Notes under the pieces: generated by a model | The model's input: only the letters and a program-made list of their open reading frames with translations | Database searches by the model: none | Told to the model about the DNA's origin: nothing | Program-made: the position numbers and the translations under genes | In this document: positions 53,901 to 61,923 of the stretch, one piece after another | Layout of the letters: every line of letters starts with the position of its first letter | Numbering within the stretch: position 1 is the stretch's first letter | Assembly: GCA_003712055.1 (NCBI GenBank) | Contig: RHLJ01000001.1 | Coordinates: 1,042,345 to 1,106,344, forward strand | Reading direction: 5' to 3' | DNA from: Balneola sp. | Lineage (GTDB): Bacteria > Bacteroidota > Rhodothermia > Balneolales > Balneolaceae | Length of the DNA stretch: 64,000 nt

Positions 53901-54094
53901 CAGTAGATATTACTATTATTGATTACTCTGGAAGAGTTGTATTTGAACGTACAGTTGAAGCCAGAGGCGGAGTGCCCGAAGAAATTTCCATTTCTACCAA
54001 TAATTGGGGAAGTGGTGCTTACTTTGCTCGTGTTAAAGCTACTGTAGAAGGAAGATCTGAATCGAAAGTGGTAAAAATCGGAGTAGCCCATTGA
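50927..54094 (+). CDS. T9SS-cargo-like protein with a degenerate M6 metalloprotease domain
   Basis: The 1055-residue protein has a signal peptide (LALVSMLFLFNLDTATAQ), then a domain like M6 (immune inhibitor A) proteases, with MPRTES..., SIGSHLGLPDLF and FGLMDGAGFFSYNG. In active M6 enzymes the helix reads HExxHxxGLPD. Here residues 274-285 read CASIGSHLGLPD: both His ligands and the catalytic Glu are gone (Ala275, Ser276, Ser279), while GLPD remains. The C-terminus has YNWPNPADQVTNLRFEV, ITIIDYSGRVVFE and GAYFARVKA, a T9SS type-A sorting domain. It may bind the cell surface or another protein rather than cut it. Its start is 6 bp after porV. Confidence 0.8.
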   Translation: MNPNPNFKKSMLALVSMLFLFNLDTATAQQFEIKRTHAISSPSQEAFLPAIGMLDVIAVMVEFQPDSNRLTSGTGIFGSDGMDGLPYLSRQDQTFIDPLPHNASYFEAKLEFARNYYAKSSDDLLTINYRVLPTVYQLDKKMEEYSPIGETFSTEKLAEFLLDVWTEVEEQGGFNTTGLDPETTAFVVFHAGVGRDVELTGTTLDITPFDIPSINMREQELERWLGNDFEGFPINGGSFMVKSSMIMPRTESRRGEDIQENEIVFPLSINGLLCASIGSHLGLPDLFNTETGEPAIGRFGLMDGAGFFSYNGLIPPEPSAWEKVYLGWETPFTITTSSTDSIFLPAASLDEPNSIAKYELSSTEYFLIENRHRDIDGTGVTITTQRPDGSITQKTFTNQDEAFVFQESDFDSLLDQGSIINVSNFDWSLPGGIDIGDDEREGTDDDRQLNGGMLIWHIDEAVINQQLSTSRVNADPLLRGVDLEEGDGAQDIGRESILLDNSPNFGFAFDFWWSGNNYRVITQTGSIDLNPDNVFGPETFPDNSSNSGAFSGFEFYDFSDNVPMASFRIRESVDSELVFRKILEDKISDGVFYTPENSYWDYYPLGLIVRVNTVDSLIVIPTSTDLFLWPTDLSGSFFIFTRSSNQQPLNGNNLVISENPSLESTLNVLAFNNDQLNNGTYLWGTTTPANNSFMSSQSGTIIDLDFTNSSIDAANGGVIDNTSGFEFRSEIINQRFLGIDGGTVSFEGENLSDYISTATGRLFGGTISSNLGNFYYLFEDGAFTIVDPLDSDSFIPIFEEEKAEWPAIIDEGYIYRINRSENTLEGYNFSGALLPDTPILAPEGFQLIGTPLVADITGDNIQDLIVVGQTDFSVNIFAFETNGNPIEGFPLHVGGSVGKDTQPIHPVIHEDRLYATSHTGDLKIWELTNFTSSQWPGRYGSNQLNKVSAYITFSDTQSGSFSVLNKNETYNWPNPADQVTNLRFEVESPGGTVDITIIDYSGRVVFERTVEARGGVPEEISISTNNWGSGAYFARVKATVEGRSESKVVKIGVAH
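50948..50985 (+). terminator. Terminator-like hairpin inside the signal-peptide codons after porV
   Basis: A perfect 12-bp stem (aaaaagagcatg/catgctcttttt) with a 14-nt loop and a T-run lies 27 bp after the porV stop and 21 bp inside the next coding sequence. It may limit transcription past porV. Confidence 0.65.
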
Positions 54095-57000
54095 TGAATA
54101 AGCTTCCTATCCTGATATCACTTTTACTGTTTGTAGGAATTTCTATTCCGGCATGGTCTCAAACTGATCCACGGTTCTACGATTATCCCCAAAACCATTT
54201 GAAGTGGTATTCCATTGAAAGTGATCATTTTATTGTTCATTTCCAGGAAGGGAATAGCCGCTCGGCTCAAGTAACATCCAGAATAGCCGAAGAGATTTAT
54301 GGACCAATTACTTCGCTTTATAAGTATGAGCCTGATACTAAAGTAAGTATCGTACTGAAAGATCGTGAGGATTATTCAAATGGTGCTGCTTATTTCTTTG
54401 ATAACAAAATTGATATTTGGGTCCCATCTCTCGATACCCCGTTAAGAGGGTCACATAACTGGCTACGTAATGTGATAACTCATGAATTTGTTCATATTGT
54501 ACAAATTCAGGCAGCTCTAAAAAGGGAACGAAAGTACCCTGCCTTGTATCTTCAATGGCTTTCTTATGAAAAGGTACGCAGACCGGATGTGCTCTATGGC
54601 TTTCCTAATGGAATCGCCTCCCTCCCTTTTGCATCGGTTAATGTTCCTGCATGGTTTGCTGAAGGAACAGCACAGTATCAAATAGAAGGATTGCTATACG
54701 ATACCTGGGATAGCCATCGTGATATGATCCTAAGAACCAGAATCTTGAGTGATACCTATTTCAACCTCATTGAGATGGGTACCTTCTCCTCTAAAACCAG
54801 TATTGAGCGAGAAACTGTGTATAACCAGGGCTATGCTTTTGTTATCTATATGGCTCAACGTTTTGGAGATGATGTGCTACGAAGGATTTCAGAAGCGTTA
54901 GGCGAAAAGGGAGTATATAAAGTTGAAGAAGCTATTGAATTTGCTACTGGAATTGACGGGAATACAGTCTTTGATGACTGGATAGCAGAACGAAAGGAAT
55001 TTTATACTTCAGGAATCGAATCCCTCACCTACACGGATTCTGAGTACATTGAAAGCGAAGGATTTTTCAATTTCTTCCCGAAGCCTTCTCCGGCTAACGA
55101 TGATGCCGTCGCTTATCTGTCGAATCGTGAAAAAGATTATTCTCTCCTTTCCCTGTACATCAAACAAAATGGTACAGAAACTGAAATTGCTCAGGTCGAT
55201 CAACGCGACCACCATATAGATCACAACCATGCTGATGCGTTAAAGCCACTAATTATGGCTTTAAATACTACCTATTCATTTTCTCCGGATGGTGAAAAGA
55301 TCGTTTACACCATCAATAGGAAAAATCATTATGGTGAATTCTATAGTGATTTATTTATCTATGAGTTAGAATCAGGTGAATCTACCCGTTTGACCAACAG
55401 TGCTCGTATTCAATCACCAGCCTGGAGCCCAGATGGTTCTCAAATTGCAGCTCTGAAGTACGAAGCTGGCACTCAAAATTTGATCTTAATTGATGCAGAA
55501 AATCCTGAAGAACAGGCCTTACTTACAAATTACGAGGATGGAGAAACCCTCTTTACTCCTAATTGGCATCCTGATGGAAATGAAATCTATTATGCTTATG
55601 CCGATTATTGGGGAAGAAATATTCACAGTATCGACCTGAATACTAACGCTGTTCAATCTATCCTGGAAAATGATTTTATAGATTACAGAGATCCATTTAT
55701 AAGTGACGATGGCTCATATATGTACTATTCCTCTGACCCCGATGGAATTTTTAATATATATCGAAGACACCTTACAACCGGTGAAACAGATCAAATTACC
55801 AGCGTCCTTGGTGGATCGTTTATGCCCTTTGTCAAAGATGATCAACTTTATTTTTCAGAATATGAAAAGGACGGTTATAAAATAAAGAAAGCCAATCTGG
55901 TACCCTCTTCCTCTGCTCCTGGTTTTGGACGCTATGAACCCATTATTTCAGAATTTTCTTTCGATCCTGGCTCTATCCCTGCAGCTTCCTATCTCAATGA
56001 TTTTGATGATAAAGACATCGACCCACTTGGAGATGAAATAGTGGTTAAGAGAAATGCAGAACCACATACCTTCGAAATTGAAACTCAGGGAGAATCTGAT
56101 GTACGCGAATACAAGCCTTATGAGGATACCTTTACCAGCTTTTCCTATTTCCCCGTTCTTCGCTTCGATAATTACACGAAACGTAATGGTCAAAATGGTA
56201 CCCTGTTAAAAAACGGACAAGTTGGTAAACTAGGTGAAAATTTACTCCGCGATGTAAAACCAGGAGTCTACTTTGCTTCGCGTGATGTTCTGGACCGGCT
56301 TAGTATTTTCGGAGGGATCATGCTAGGAGTAGCATCCAGGGATGCAGAAAGTGTGGGAGATTTCTTTAAACCGAACCGACTCCTAAAACTGGATAGAGAC
56401 GTTTTCTTTACAGCAGAATACAGAGGTCTTCCTTTCATTAAAAAAAGTTGGTCGCCAACTGTTGCTATCGAGGTATTCAACCTTCATAGGAATGTAAGAG
56501 ATGGTCTTTCCATCGAAGAGTTTCCTTGTACATCCTGCCTGCCTGATACAACCACTGTGGATATTGGATATGAAGTTTGGGAAGCTAATTTATTCTTCAG
56601 AAGTAAACTCAGCCGAAGAAGTTTGCTTGAACTAGGTATCGGATATTCTCCATATCAGGTTCAAACCGATAATTTCTTTTCCCGTGAGTTAGATGCTCTC
56701 ATCAGTGGTTCTTCTTCTCAATATTACCGGGCAACCACACTCTCTGCTTCCTATACCTTCGATTATTATAACTTCACTACTGATGCAGATATAGCTCCGG
56801 TTGGGCTGAAAGGATATTTACGGTATCAATATCAACCTGCGGAACTACTGGAAGAGTATGAAATAAAAGATGGCACCCTCGTACCGATATTTAACAGTAT
56901 CAAAAACCACTCTGCGGAAATACATTTACGGTATGGCTTCAGAACCTTTGGCGACCAGGCATTCCAGGCAAGAGTTCGGGGATTTAGTTATTTCAATAAA

Positions 57001-57471
57001 CCGGATGACGCTTTTTATACTGACTATATCGGTGGCTTCCTTGGCATGAGGAGTTATCCGTTTTTTGCCATCGGTGGAAATAGAACCGCTTTTACTAGTA
57101 TAAGTTGGTTCACTCCTATCTTTAAAAATATCAATAAACAGGTAGGCCCATATACGTTCGACAAGGTATATGCACGTTTCTTCTTTGAGGCTGGAAATGG
57201 CTGGTATCCAGGTGGCGCCGCTGATAACAACTCCGGATTGCTTGATTCCGGAACCAATATCAAAAAAGGGATTGGTGCGGAACTTAGGTTAGCGAGTAGC
57301 GGATATTATCTGTTCCCTCTCAGGTTTTTTGTAAGTGCTTCTTATGGATTTGATGAATTTACACTCACACTTCCCGAAGACTTTGTAACAGGCTCACAAA
57401 GTAACAGAGTTACTTACGGGCGTGAATTATTATTTCATTTTGGATTAACCTTCGATTTTGAATTGCTATGA
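54094..57471 (+). CDS. Peptidase-MA-like gluzincin with TolB-type propeller and C-terminal barrel
   Basis: The ATG at 54094 shares one base with the previous stop (TGATG) and gives 1125 residues. A signal peptide ends PAWSQ. An HExxH motif is present: HEFVH at 130-134, with a third ligand candidate Glu190 in WFAEGTAQY, the peptidase-MA pattern. TolB/WD40-like propeller strands follow, such as FSPDGEKIVYTI, WSPDGSQIAALK and WHPDGNEIYYAY (about 390-580). The last 450 residues form an outer-membrane barrel, ending with FHFGLTFDFELL. It could be an anchored surface protease, or a secretion or assembly factor; the substrate is unknown. Confidence 0.8.
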   Translation: MNKLPILISLLLFVGISIPAWSQTDPRFYDYPQNHLKWYSIESDHFIVHFQEGNSRSAQVTSRIAEEIYGPITSLYKYEPDTKVSIVLKDREDYSNGAAYFFDNKIDIWVPSLDTPLRGSHNWLRNVITHEFVHIVQIQAALKRERKYPALYLQWLSYEKVRRPDVLYGFPNGIASLPFASVNVPAWFAEGTAQYQIEGLLYDTWDSHRDMILRTRILSDTYFNLIEMGTFSSKTSIERETVYNQGYAFVIYMAQRFGDDVLRRISEALGEKGVYKVEEAIEFATGIDGNTVFDDWIAERKEFYTSGIESLTYTDSEYIESEGFFNFFPKPSPANDDAVAYLSNREKDYSLLSLYIKQNGTETEIAQVDQRDHHIDHNHADALKPLIMALNTTYSFSPDGEKIVYTINRKNHYGEFYSDLFIYELESGESTRLTNSARIQSPAWSPDGSQIAALKYEAGTQNLILIDAENPEEQALLTNYEDGETLFTPNWHPDGNEIYYAYADYWGRNIHSIDLNTNAVQSILENDFIDYRDPFISDDGSYMYYSSDPDGIFNIYRRHLTTGETDQITSVLGGSFMPFVKDDQLYFSEYEKDGYKIKKANLVPSSSAPGFGRYEPIISEFSFDPGSIPAASYLNDFDDKDIDPLGDEIVVKRNAEPHTFEIETQGESDVREYKPYEDTFTSFSYFPVLRFDNYTKRNGQNGTLLKNGQVGKLGENLLRDVKPGVYFASRDVLDRLSIFGGIMLGVASRDAESVGDFFKPNRLLKLDRDVFFTAEYRGLPFIKKSWSPTVAIEVFNLHRNVRDGLSIEEFPCTSCLPDTTTVDIGYEVWEANLFFRSKLSRRSLLELGIGYSPYQVQTDNFFSRELDALISGSSSQYYRATTLSASYTFDYYNFTTDADIAPVGLKGYLRYQYQPAELLEEYEIKDGTLVPIFNSIKNHSAEIHLRYGFRTFGDQAFQARVRGFSYFNKPDDAFYTDYIGGFLGMRSYPFFAIGGNRTAFTSISWFTPIFKNINKQVGPYTFDKVYARFFFEAGNGWYPGGAADNNSGLLDSGTNIKKGIGAELRLASSGYYLFPLRFFVSASYGFDEFTLTLPEDFVTGSQSNRVTYGRELLFHFGLTFDFELL

Positions 57472-58451
57472 GAAACTTCTGGTACATACTAAGCGGGTTA
57501 GTCTTTCTTACTGTTAATGCCCAGGCTCAACCCAAAAAAGTATCGTTGAGTGGAAGTATCATCAAACTGGATTCTTCCTCTACTACAGAAGTTGTAGAAA
57601 TAATAACACTGGAAGATTTCAGGTACATCCCTAAGGAAAGCTTTTATAACCAGGCCACAGGCATCTCTGAAGTATCCAGAACTAAGCCCGGAGTAGCTTT
57701 TCTAGCTTCTGCTATTGTACCCGGTAGTGGACAAGCTTTGAACGGAAAATGGGGACGGGCAGCTACATACTTCCTGATCGATGCCCTTGGAATTGTGTTT
57801 TATATCGATCAAAATGACAAAGCCAAGCGCAGAGAACAGGCTTATGAGAACTATGGGGATCAAAACTGGAGTGTACTAGCCTATGCTCAGTGGTTAGTAG
57901 AATATTCCCGTGCCAATGGAATAGCTAATGGTTTTGACGATGTTGATGGATTAGAAGACATGGTTTTTGGGAAAACCCCTACCTGGGGAAATACTCAGGC
58001 TGATTGGGACGATCAATTATTGCCTGTATTAAGGCAGGTAGAAGTACTCACTCCTTTCTATTATAACAATGGCTTTATCGCTAGTACCTTTTCGCATGTA
58101 GTACAAGATTATGGTTCTCAACAGTATTATGAACTAATGAGCAAATACTACCAATTTCAGCCGGGATGGAGAGATTTCCATGAAGCGAGACTCACTGATG
58201 GAGCCTCTCATGTTTACCAGTATCCCTGGGATGCCACTATGGCTACCGCGAATTTCCTTGAGGGAAGAGATCGGGCTCAGCAGTTCAACGACAATTATAG
58301 AACCGCCGGGAACATTCTTACTCTTATGATGGTAAATCACATCGTATCAGCGTTTGATGCCTACTTTACTGTACAACTTAAGAACAGCAGATTAGAAGCC
58401 GAGGCAAATATGCTTTCAAATGAAACAGTTTCTCTACGCTGGCACTTTTAA
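57468..58451 (+). CDS. DUF5683-like membrane protein
   Basis: The 327-residue protein has a signal peptide (WYILSGLVFLTVNAQAQ). Near residues 76-105 it has KPGVAFLASAIVPGSGQALNG and GRAATYFLIDALGIVFYI, which match the DUF5683 pattern of a P-G-x-G-Q turn between two hydrophobic helices. A C-terminal hydrophobic part is near 280-300. The gene overlaps the preceding peptidase gene by 4 bp and is in the same operon. The function is not known. Confidence 0.7.
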   Translation: MRNFWYILSGLVFLTVNAQAQPKKVSLSGSIIKLDSSSTTEVVEIITLEDFRYIPKESFYNQATGISEVSRTKPGVAFLASAIVPGSGQALNGKWGRAATYFLIDALGIVFYIDQNDKAKRREQAYENYGDQNWSVLAYAQWLVEYSRANGIANGFDDVDGLEDMVFGKTPTWGNTQADWDDQLLPVLRQVEVLTPFYYNNGFIASTFSHVVQDYGSQQYYELMSKYYQFQPGWRDFHEARLTDGASHVYQYPWDATMATANFLEGRDRAQQFNDNYRTAGNILTLMMVNHIVSAFDAYFTVQLKNSRLEAEANMLSNETVSLRWHF

Positions 58452-58480
58452 CATCCTTCATCTTCCCTTATTTTTGAGCC

Positions 58481-59305
58481 ATGATTAAGCAGATTCTCAC
58501 CAGTAAGTATCTTTATTTTTGTGTGCTCGGATTGATCCTAGTAGGCGCCGTAAGTCTTCTCACGATCGATAAGCTTATTATGCCTATCTATACCAATTAT
58601 AATGAAGGTGTAACGGTACCCGATGTAACCCGAATATCACTTACAGAAGCAGAGGAACTGTTAACCTCCTACGGATTGAGAGTTGAAGTATCTGATCGTA
58701 GAGCCAATTCAGCTTTCCCTGCCGACTACGTAATTGACCAGGCTCCTGCACCATCAGTACTGGTAAAGCCAAACCGAAAAGTATATCTGACCGTTAACAC
58801 CGCTGTTAAACCCCAGGTTATTGTACCTAACGTGGTAAATCTTTCGCTTCGTAATGCGCAGATTCAGCTTCAAAATTATGGACTCGAGGTAGGCTCAATC
58901 AGTTATGAATCTTCCCGGTTCAAAAATGCTGTACTCCGTCAATCTATTCCTCAAGGTATTACTGTAGAAAAAGGACGCGCCATTGATCTTGTTGTGAGCG
59001 ATGGACTTGGCGACAAAATTGTAGACATTCCTGAAATCAGAGGACTTCGGTTACCGGATGCTCAACTCAAGCTTCGTGAGGTTGGGTTGCGGGTTGGAGA
59101 AATTAGATTTCAGCCCATTAAAGATGTAGTACCAAATACGGTACTCGACTATACCCCCAATGTGACGCAAATGGTTGAAGGCGGAACATTATCACTGGTC
59201 ATTTCTGAGCGATTTGAGGCTGTTGAGGTACTTGAAGGTGGCGCCGTAATTATCGATTCTACGGGCAATCAAATTCCGGTACCTAACAACCAAAACAATA
59301 ATTAA
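58481..59305 (+). CDS. Membrane-anchored PASTA-domain protein
   Basis: The 274-residue protein has one N-terminal membrane segment (YLYFCVLGLILVGAVSLL) followed by three PASTA repeats: VPDVTRISLTEAEELLTSYGL near 46-66, VPNVVNLSLRNAQIQLQNYGL near 114-134 and IPEIRGLRLPDAQLKLREVGL near 184-204. PASTA domains bind muropeptides or act as extracellular spacers, and here there is no kinase domain attached. It is followed directly by rpe (one-base TAATG overlap). A role in cell-wall sensing is inferred. Confidence 0.88.
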   Translation: MIKQILTSKYLYFCVLGLILVGAVSLLTIDKLIMPIYTNYNEGVTVPDVTRISLTEAEELLTSYGLRVEVSDRRANSAFPADYVIDQAPAPSVLVKPNRKVYLTVNTAVKPQVIVPNVVNLSLRNAQIQLQNYGLEVGSISYESSRFKNAVLRQSIPQGITVEKGRAIDLVVSDGLGDKIVDIPEIRGLRLPDAQLKLREVGLRVGEIRFQPIKDVVPNTVLDYTPNVTQMVEGGTLSLVISERFEAVEVLEGGAVIIDSTGNQIPVPNNQNNN

Positions 59306-59973
59306 TGAACTTCAACCTACCCGCTCTAGCTCCTTCTATTCTCTCCGCCAATTTTACCAACCTCGAAGCCGATATTAAGGCCATTTTAGAAGGCGGAGCC
59401 AATTGGATTCATTGTGATGTTATGGATGGACATTTCGTACCTAATATCACCTTTGGCCCAGGAATCATTAAACAAGTAAGCAAAATTGCTCCGGATGCTT
59501 TTATCGATACTCATTTAATGATCGAAAAACCGGATCAGTATATCGACAACTTTGTTGAAGCCGGTTCAGAACTAATTTCTGTTCATTTTGAAGCTTGTAC
59601 TCACTTACATCGAAGCATTCAGAAAATTAAAAGTCATGGTGTTATGGCTGGGGTAGCTATTAACCCTGCTACTTCCATTTATAATATTGAGCCAATTCTT
59701 GAATATATAGACATGGTAGTGGTAATGAGCGTGAACCCAGGTTTTGGTGGACAAAGTTTTATTGAAAGCAGTTACGACCGCCTTCAGGAACTTGCTGATA
59801 TACGTGAATCAGAGGGGCATGGATTTCTCATCCAGGTGGATGGAGGAGTAAATCTGAAAAACATTAAAAAGATTGCAGAAGCTGGTGCTGATGTTCTTGT
59901 TTCAGGAAATAGTGTTTTTAGTGCTAAAGATATTCCTGCTAGAGTTACTGAACTGCAATCTCTAATGTCATGA
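59305..59973 (+). CDS. rpe: Ribulose-phosphate 3-epimerase
   Basis: The 222-residue TIM-barrel protein has the signatures LAPSILSANFTNLEADI near 7-23, WIHCDVMDGHFVPNITFGP near 34-52, DTHLMI near 69-74, and VNPGFGGQSFI near 142-152, as well as QVDGGV near 176-181. It interconverts ribulose 5-phosphate and xylulose 5-phosphate in the pentose phosphate pathway. The start overlaps the PASTA gene and the stop overlaps the MHS transporter start by 4 bp (ATGA). Confidence 0.96.
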   Translation: MNFNLPALAPSILSANFTNLEADIKAILEGGANWIHCDVMDGHFVPNITFGPGIIKQVSKIAPDAFIDTHLMIEKPDQYIDNFVEAGSELISVHFEACTHLHRSIQKIKSHGVMAGVAINPATSIYNIEPILEYIDMVVVMSVNPGFGGQSFIESSYDRLQELADIRESEGHGFLIQVDGGVNLKNIKKIAEAGADVLVSGNSVFSAKDIPARVTELQSLMS

Positions 59974-61223
59974 GCGAGAAAAAGCATTTCAAAAGAGTTT
60001 TAGCTGCAGGGTTAATTGGTAATATTCTGGAGTGGTATGATTTTGCCGTTTATGGGTTCTTTGCAGCTACCATAGCCGAACAGTTTTTCCCTTCTGGAAA
60101 TCCAACAACATCACTTATTGCTGCTTTTGGAGCATTTGCTGCTGGTTTCCTGATGCGCCCTATTGGAGCCATCTTCTTTGGGAGAATCGGTGACAAGGTG
60201 GGACGGAAAAAGATGCTGTTTCTGTCGGTCATGCTTATGGCCATTCCGACTTTCATCATCGGTGTTCTTCCTACGCATAGTCAAATTGGAATAAGTGCCG
60301 CTATATTAATGGTATTGATGAGAATGCTCCAGGGTTTATCAGTTGGTGGTGAGTACACAGGATCCATTGTATTTCTGATTGAGCATGCGCCAGATCACAG
60401 AAGAGGATTCTTTAGCTCTTTTAGTATGATGGGAGCTACACTTGGAATTCTTTTAGGTTCTGGTTTCGGAGCTCTAATTACAGGATTACTTACTGAAGCC
60501 GAGTTAGCAGCCTGGGGCTGGAGAATTCCGTTTTTGGTTGGTATATCCATTGGTATCATTGGATTTTTGATTCGAAGAGGACTTCCTGAAACTCCCGCAT
60601 CAGAAGAGAAAATTGAAGCGCCGCTAAAGGAAGCATTCACAAACCATAAGAAGCCCATGCTTCAATCCATAGGATTGAACATTATGGGAGCGGTAAGCTT
60701 TTATATCATTTTCATTTATCTGGCTACCTGGTTGGTTCAGGAGGTACATGAAACCAAATCTGAGGCTCTGGATATCAATACCATTAGTCTCTTTGTTCTC
60801 TTAATTTCAGCACCCTTATTTGCCATGCTTTCTGATAAAATAGGTCGTAAACCTATGCTCATTGCTGGAACCATTTTAATGGCAGTATTGGCATATCCAT
60901 TGATCTGGTTAATGCATCACCATGTATTTTGGATGATTTTACTTGGCCAGTCCATCTTTGCGATCGCCTTATCCATTTTTATGAGCACCATTCCAGCCTT
61001 TATGACCGAATTGTTTCCAGCCAGGGTACGAGCAAGTGCTACCAGTGTGAGTTATAATATCCCTTATGCGCTCTTTGGAGGAACAGCTCCTATGGTAGCC
61101 GTCTGGTTGATCTCTGTGACTGGTAACCCTGATGCCATTGCCGGATACATCATAGTAGTTTCTTTATTAGCCTTCTTTATCGCATTAACTGTTAAAGAGA
61201 CTAAGGGTAAGCCAATTCACTAA
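59970..61223 (+). CDS. MHS-family MFS transporter (proline/betaine/dicarboxylate-type)
   Basis: The 417 residues form 12 membrane segments. The start GNILEWYDFAVYGFFA near 16-31 is the MHS (metabolite:H+ symporter) signature, followed by RPIGAIFFGRIGDKVGRKKML near 63-83, and LQGLSVGGEYTGS near 119-131. The second cytoplasmic loop has a repeat DKIGRKPML near 289-297. The substrate may be proline, betaine, alpha-ketoglutarate or another small acid. The gene ends the plus-strand block and is followed by a convergent hairpin. Confidence 0.87.
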   Translation: MSEKKHFKRVLAAGLIGNILEWYDFAVYGFFAATIAEQFFPSGNPTTSLIAAFGAFAAGFLMRPIGAIFFGRIGDKVGRKKMLFLSVMLMAIPTFIIGVLPTHSQIGISAAILMVLMRMLQGLSVGGEYTGSIVFLIEHAPDHRRGFFSSFSMMGATLGILLGSGFGALITGLLTEAELAAWGWRIPFLVGISIGIIGFLIRRGLPETPASEEKIEAPLKEAFTNHKKPMLQSIGLNIMGAVSFYIIFIYLATWLVQEVHETKSEALDINTISLFVLLISAPLFAMLSDKIGRKPMLIAGTILMAVLAYPLIWLMHHHVFWMILLGQSIFAIALSIFMSTIPAFMTELFPARVRASATSVSYNIPYALFGGTAPMVAVWLISVTGNPDAIAGYIIVVSLLAFFIALTVKETKGKPIH

Positions 61224-61227
61224 AATC

Positions 61228-61268
61228 CTTGTAATCTTTTATTTATTTAAATAAAGAATATTTACAAG
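61228..61268. terminator. AT-rich convergent hairpin between the MHS gene and the DsbA-like gene
   Basis: Arms cttgtaa (61228-61234) and ttacaag (61262-61268) enclose a further AT-rich imperfect palindrome (tatttatttaaataaa). The right arm overlaps the stop of the minus-strand gene. It could end transcription in both directions, though its GC content is low. Confidence 0.5.
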
Positions 61269-61918
61269 TCAGAGATAATAACCTCTAATTGGCTACTAGT
61301 TAGTGCTCCCTCATATACACTACCGTTTATTATGATAGTTGGGATTGAGTTAATCCCTAGCTTTTCTGCTAGTTCGATGTCGTTTTGAATTAAATCTTTT
61401 GTTTCTTTGTTTTCAAAACAGCTGATAAAACTATTCTCTTCAATACCTAAGCCCAAAGCCAAATCTTTAATTAAACTATCACTCAAGCTGCTGTTATTTT
61501 CAAATAGTAGATGGTGTAAAGGTAAAAAACTGTTGTCCTTGCGAGCGCATTCTACCGCTATGGCGGAACTTAAAGCATTGTCATGGTAATCCAGTGGTAA
61601 ATGCTTATAAATAATCCTAACATCGTTTTTAATATCTTTTGATAATAGTTTCAGCTCATCTTCTAGTTTTGTGCAAAAGGGACATTCGTAGTCATAATAT
61701 TTTATTAGTGTCGCTTTTGCTTCAGGAGTACCTTCTATAAAGCTATGTTGTATAAAATCTTCCCAGCCAGTGATTTCTTTAATAGGAATCGTAGGGGAGT
61801 TTCCATTAGAAGTATTTATGTTAGATGAGAAAAACTCATTTTTGATAAGAATTGCTGTTACTACAATTGCACAAACTATTAGTACAATATTTGTAGCCAC
61901 CGAAATCTTTTCTTTCAT
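61262..61918 (-). CDS. Membrane-anchored DsbA-like thiol:disulfide oxidoreductase
   Basis: The ATG at 61918 gives 218 residues; a TTG three codons earlier is unlikely. One membrane segment is near 8-25 (TNIVLIVCAIVVTAILI). The thioredoxin-fold domain has CPFC at residues 79-82 and a cis-proline loop in INSIPTIIING near 195-206, together with ECARKDNSFLPLHHLLFEN, all typical of DsbA/DsbG-like DSBA domains. It should form or rearrange disulfides outside the cytoplasm. It is the last gene of an operon with three cysteine-rich peptides and a beta-propeller protein, so the peptides are natural candidate substrates (inference). Confidence 0.87.
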   Translation of the reverse strand: MKEKISVATNIVLIVCAIVVTAILIKNEFFSSNINTSNGNSPTIPIKEITGWEDFIQHSFIEGTPEAKATLIKYYDYECPFCTKLEDELKLLSKDIKNDVRIIYKHLPLDYHDNALSSAIAVECARKDNSFLPLHHLLFENNSSLSDSLIKDLALGLGIEENSFISCFENKETKDLIQNDIELAEKLGINSIPTIIINGSVYEGALTSSQLEVIISDL

Positions 61919-61923
61919 ATCTC

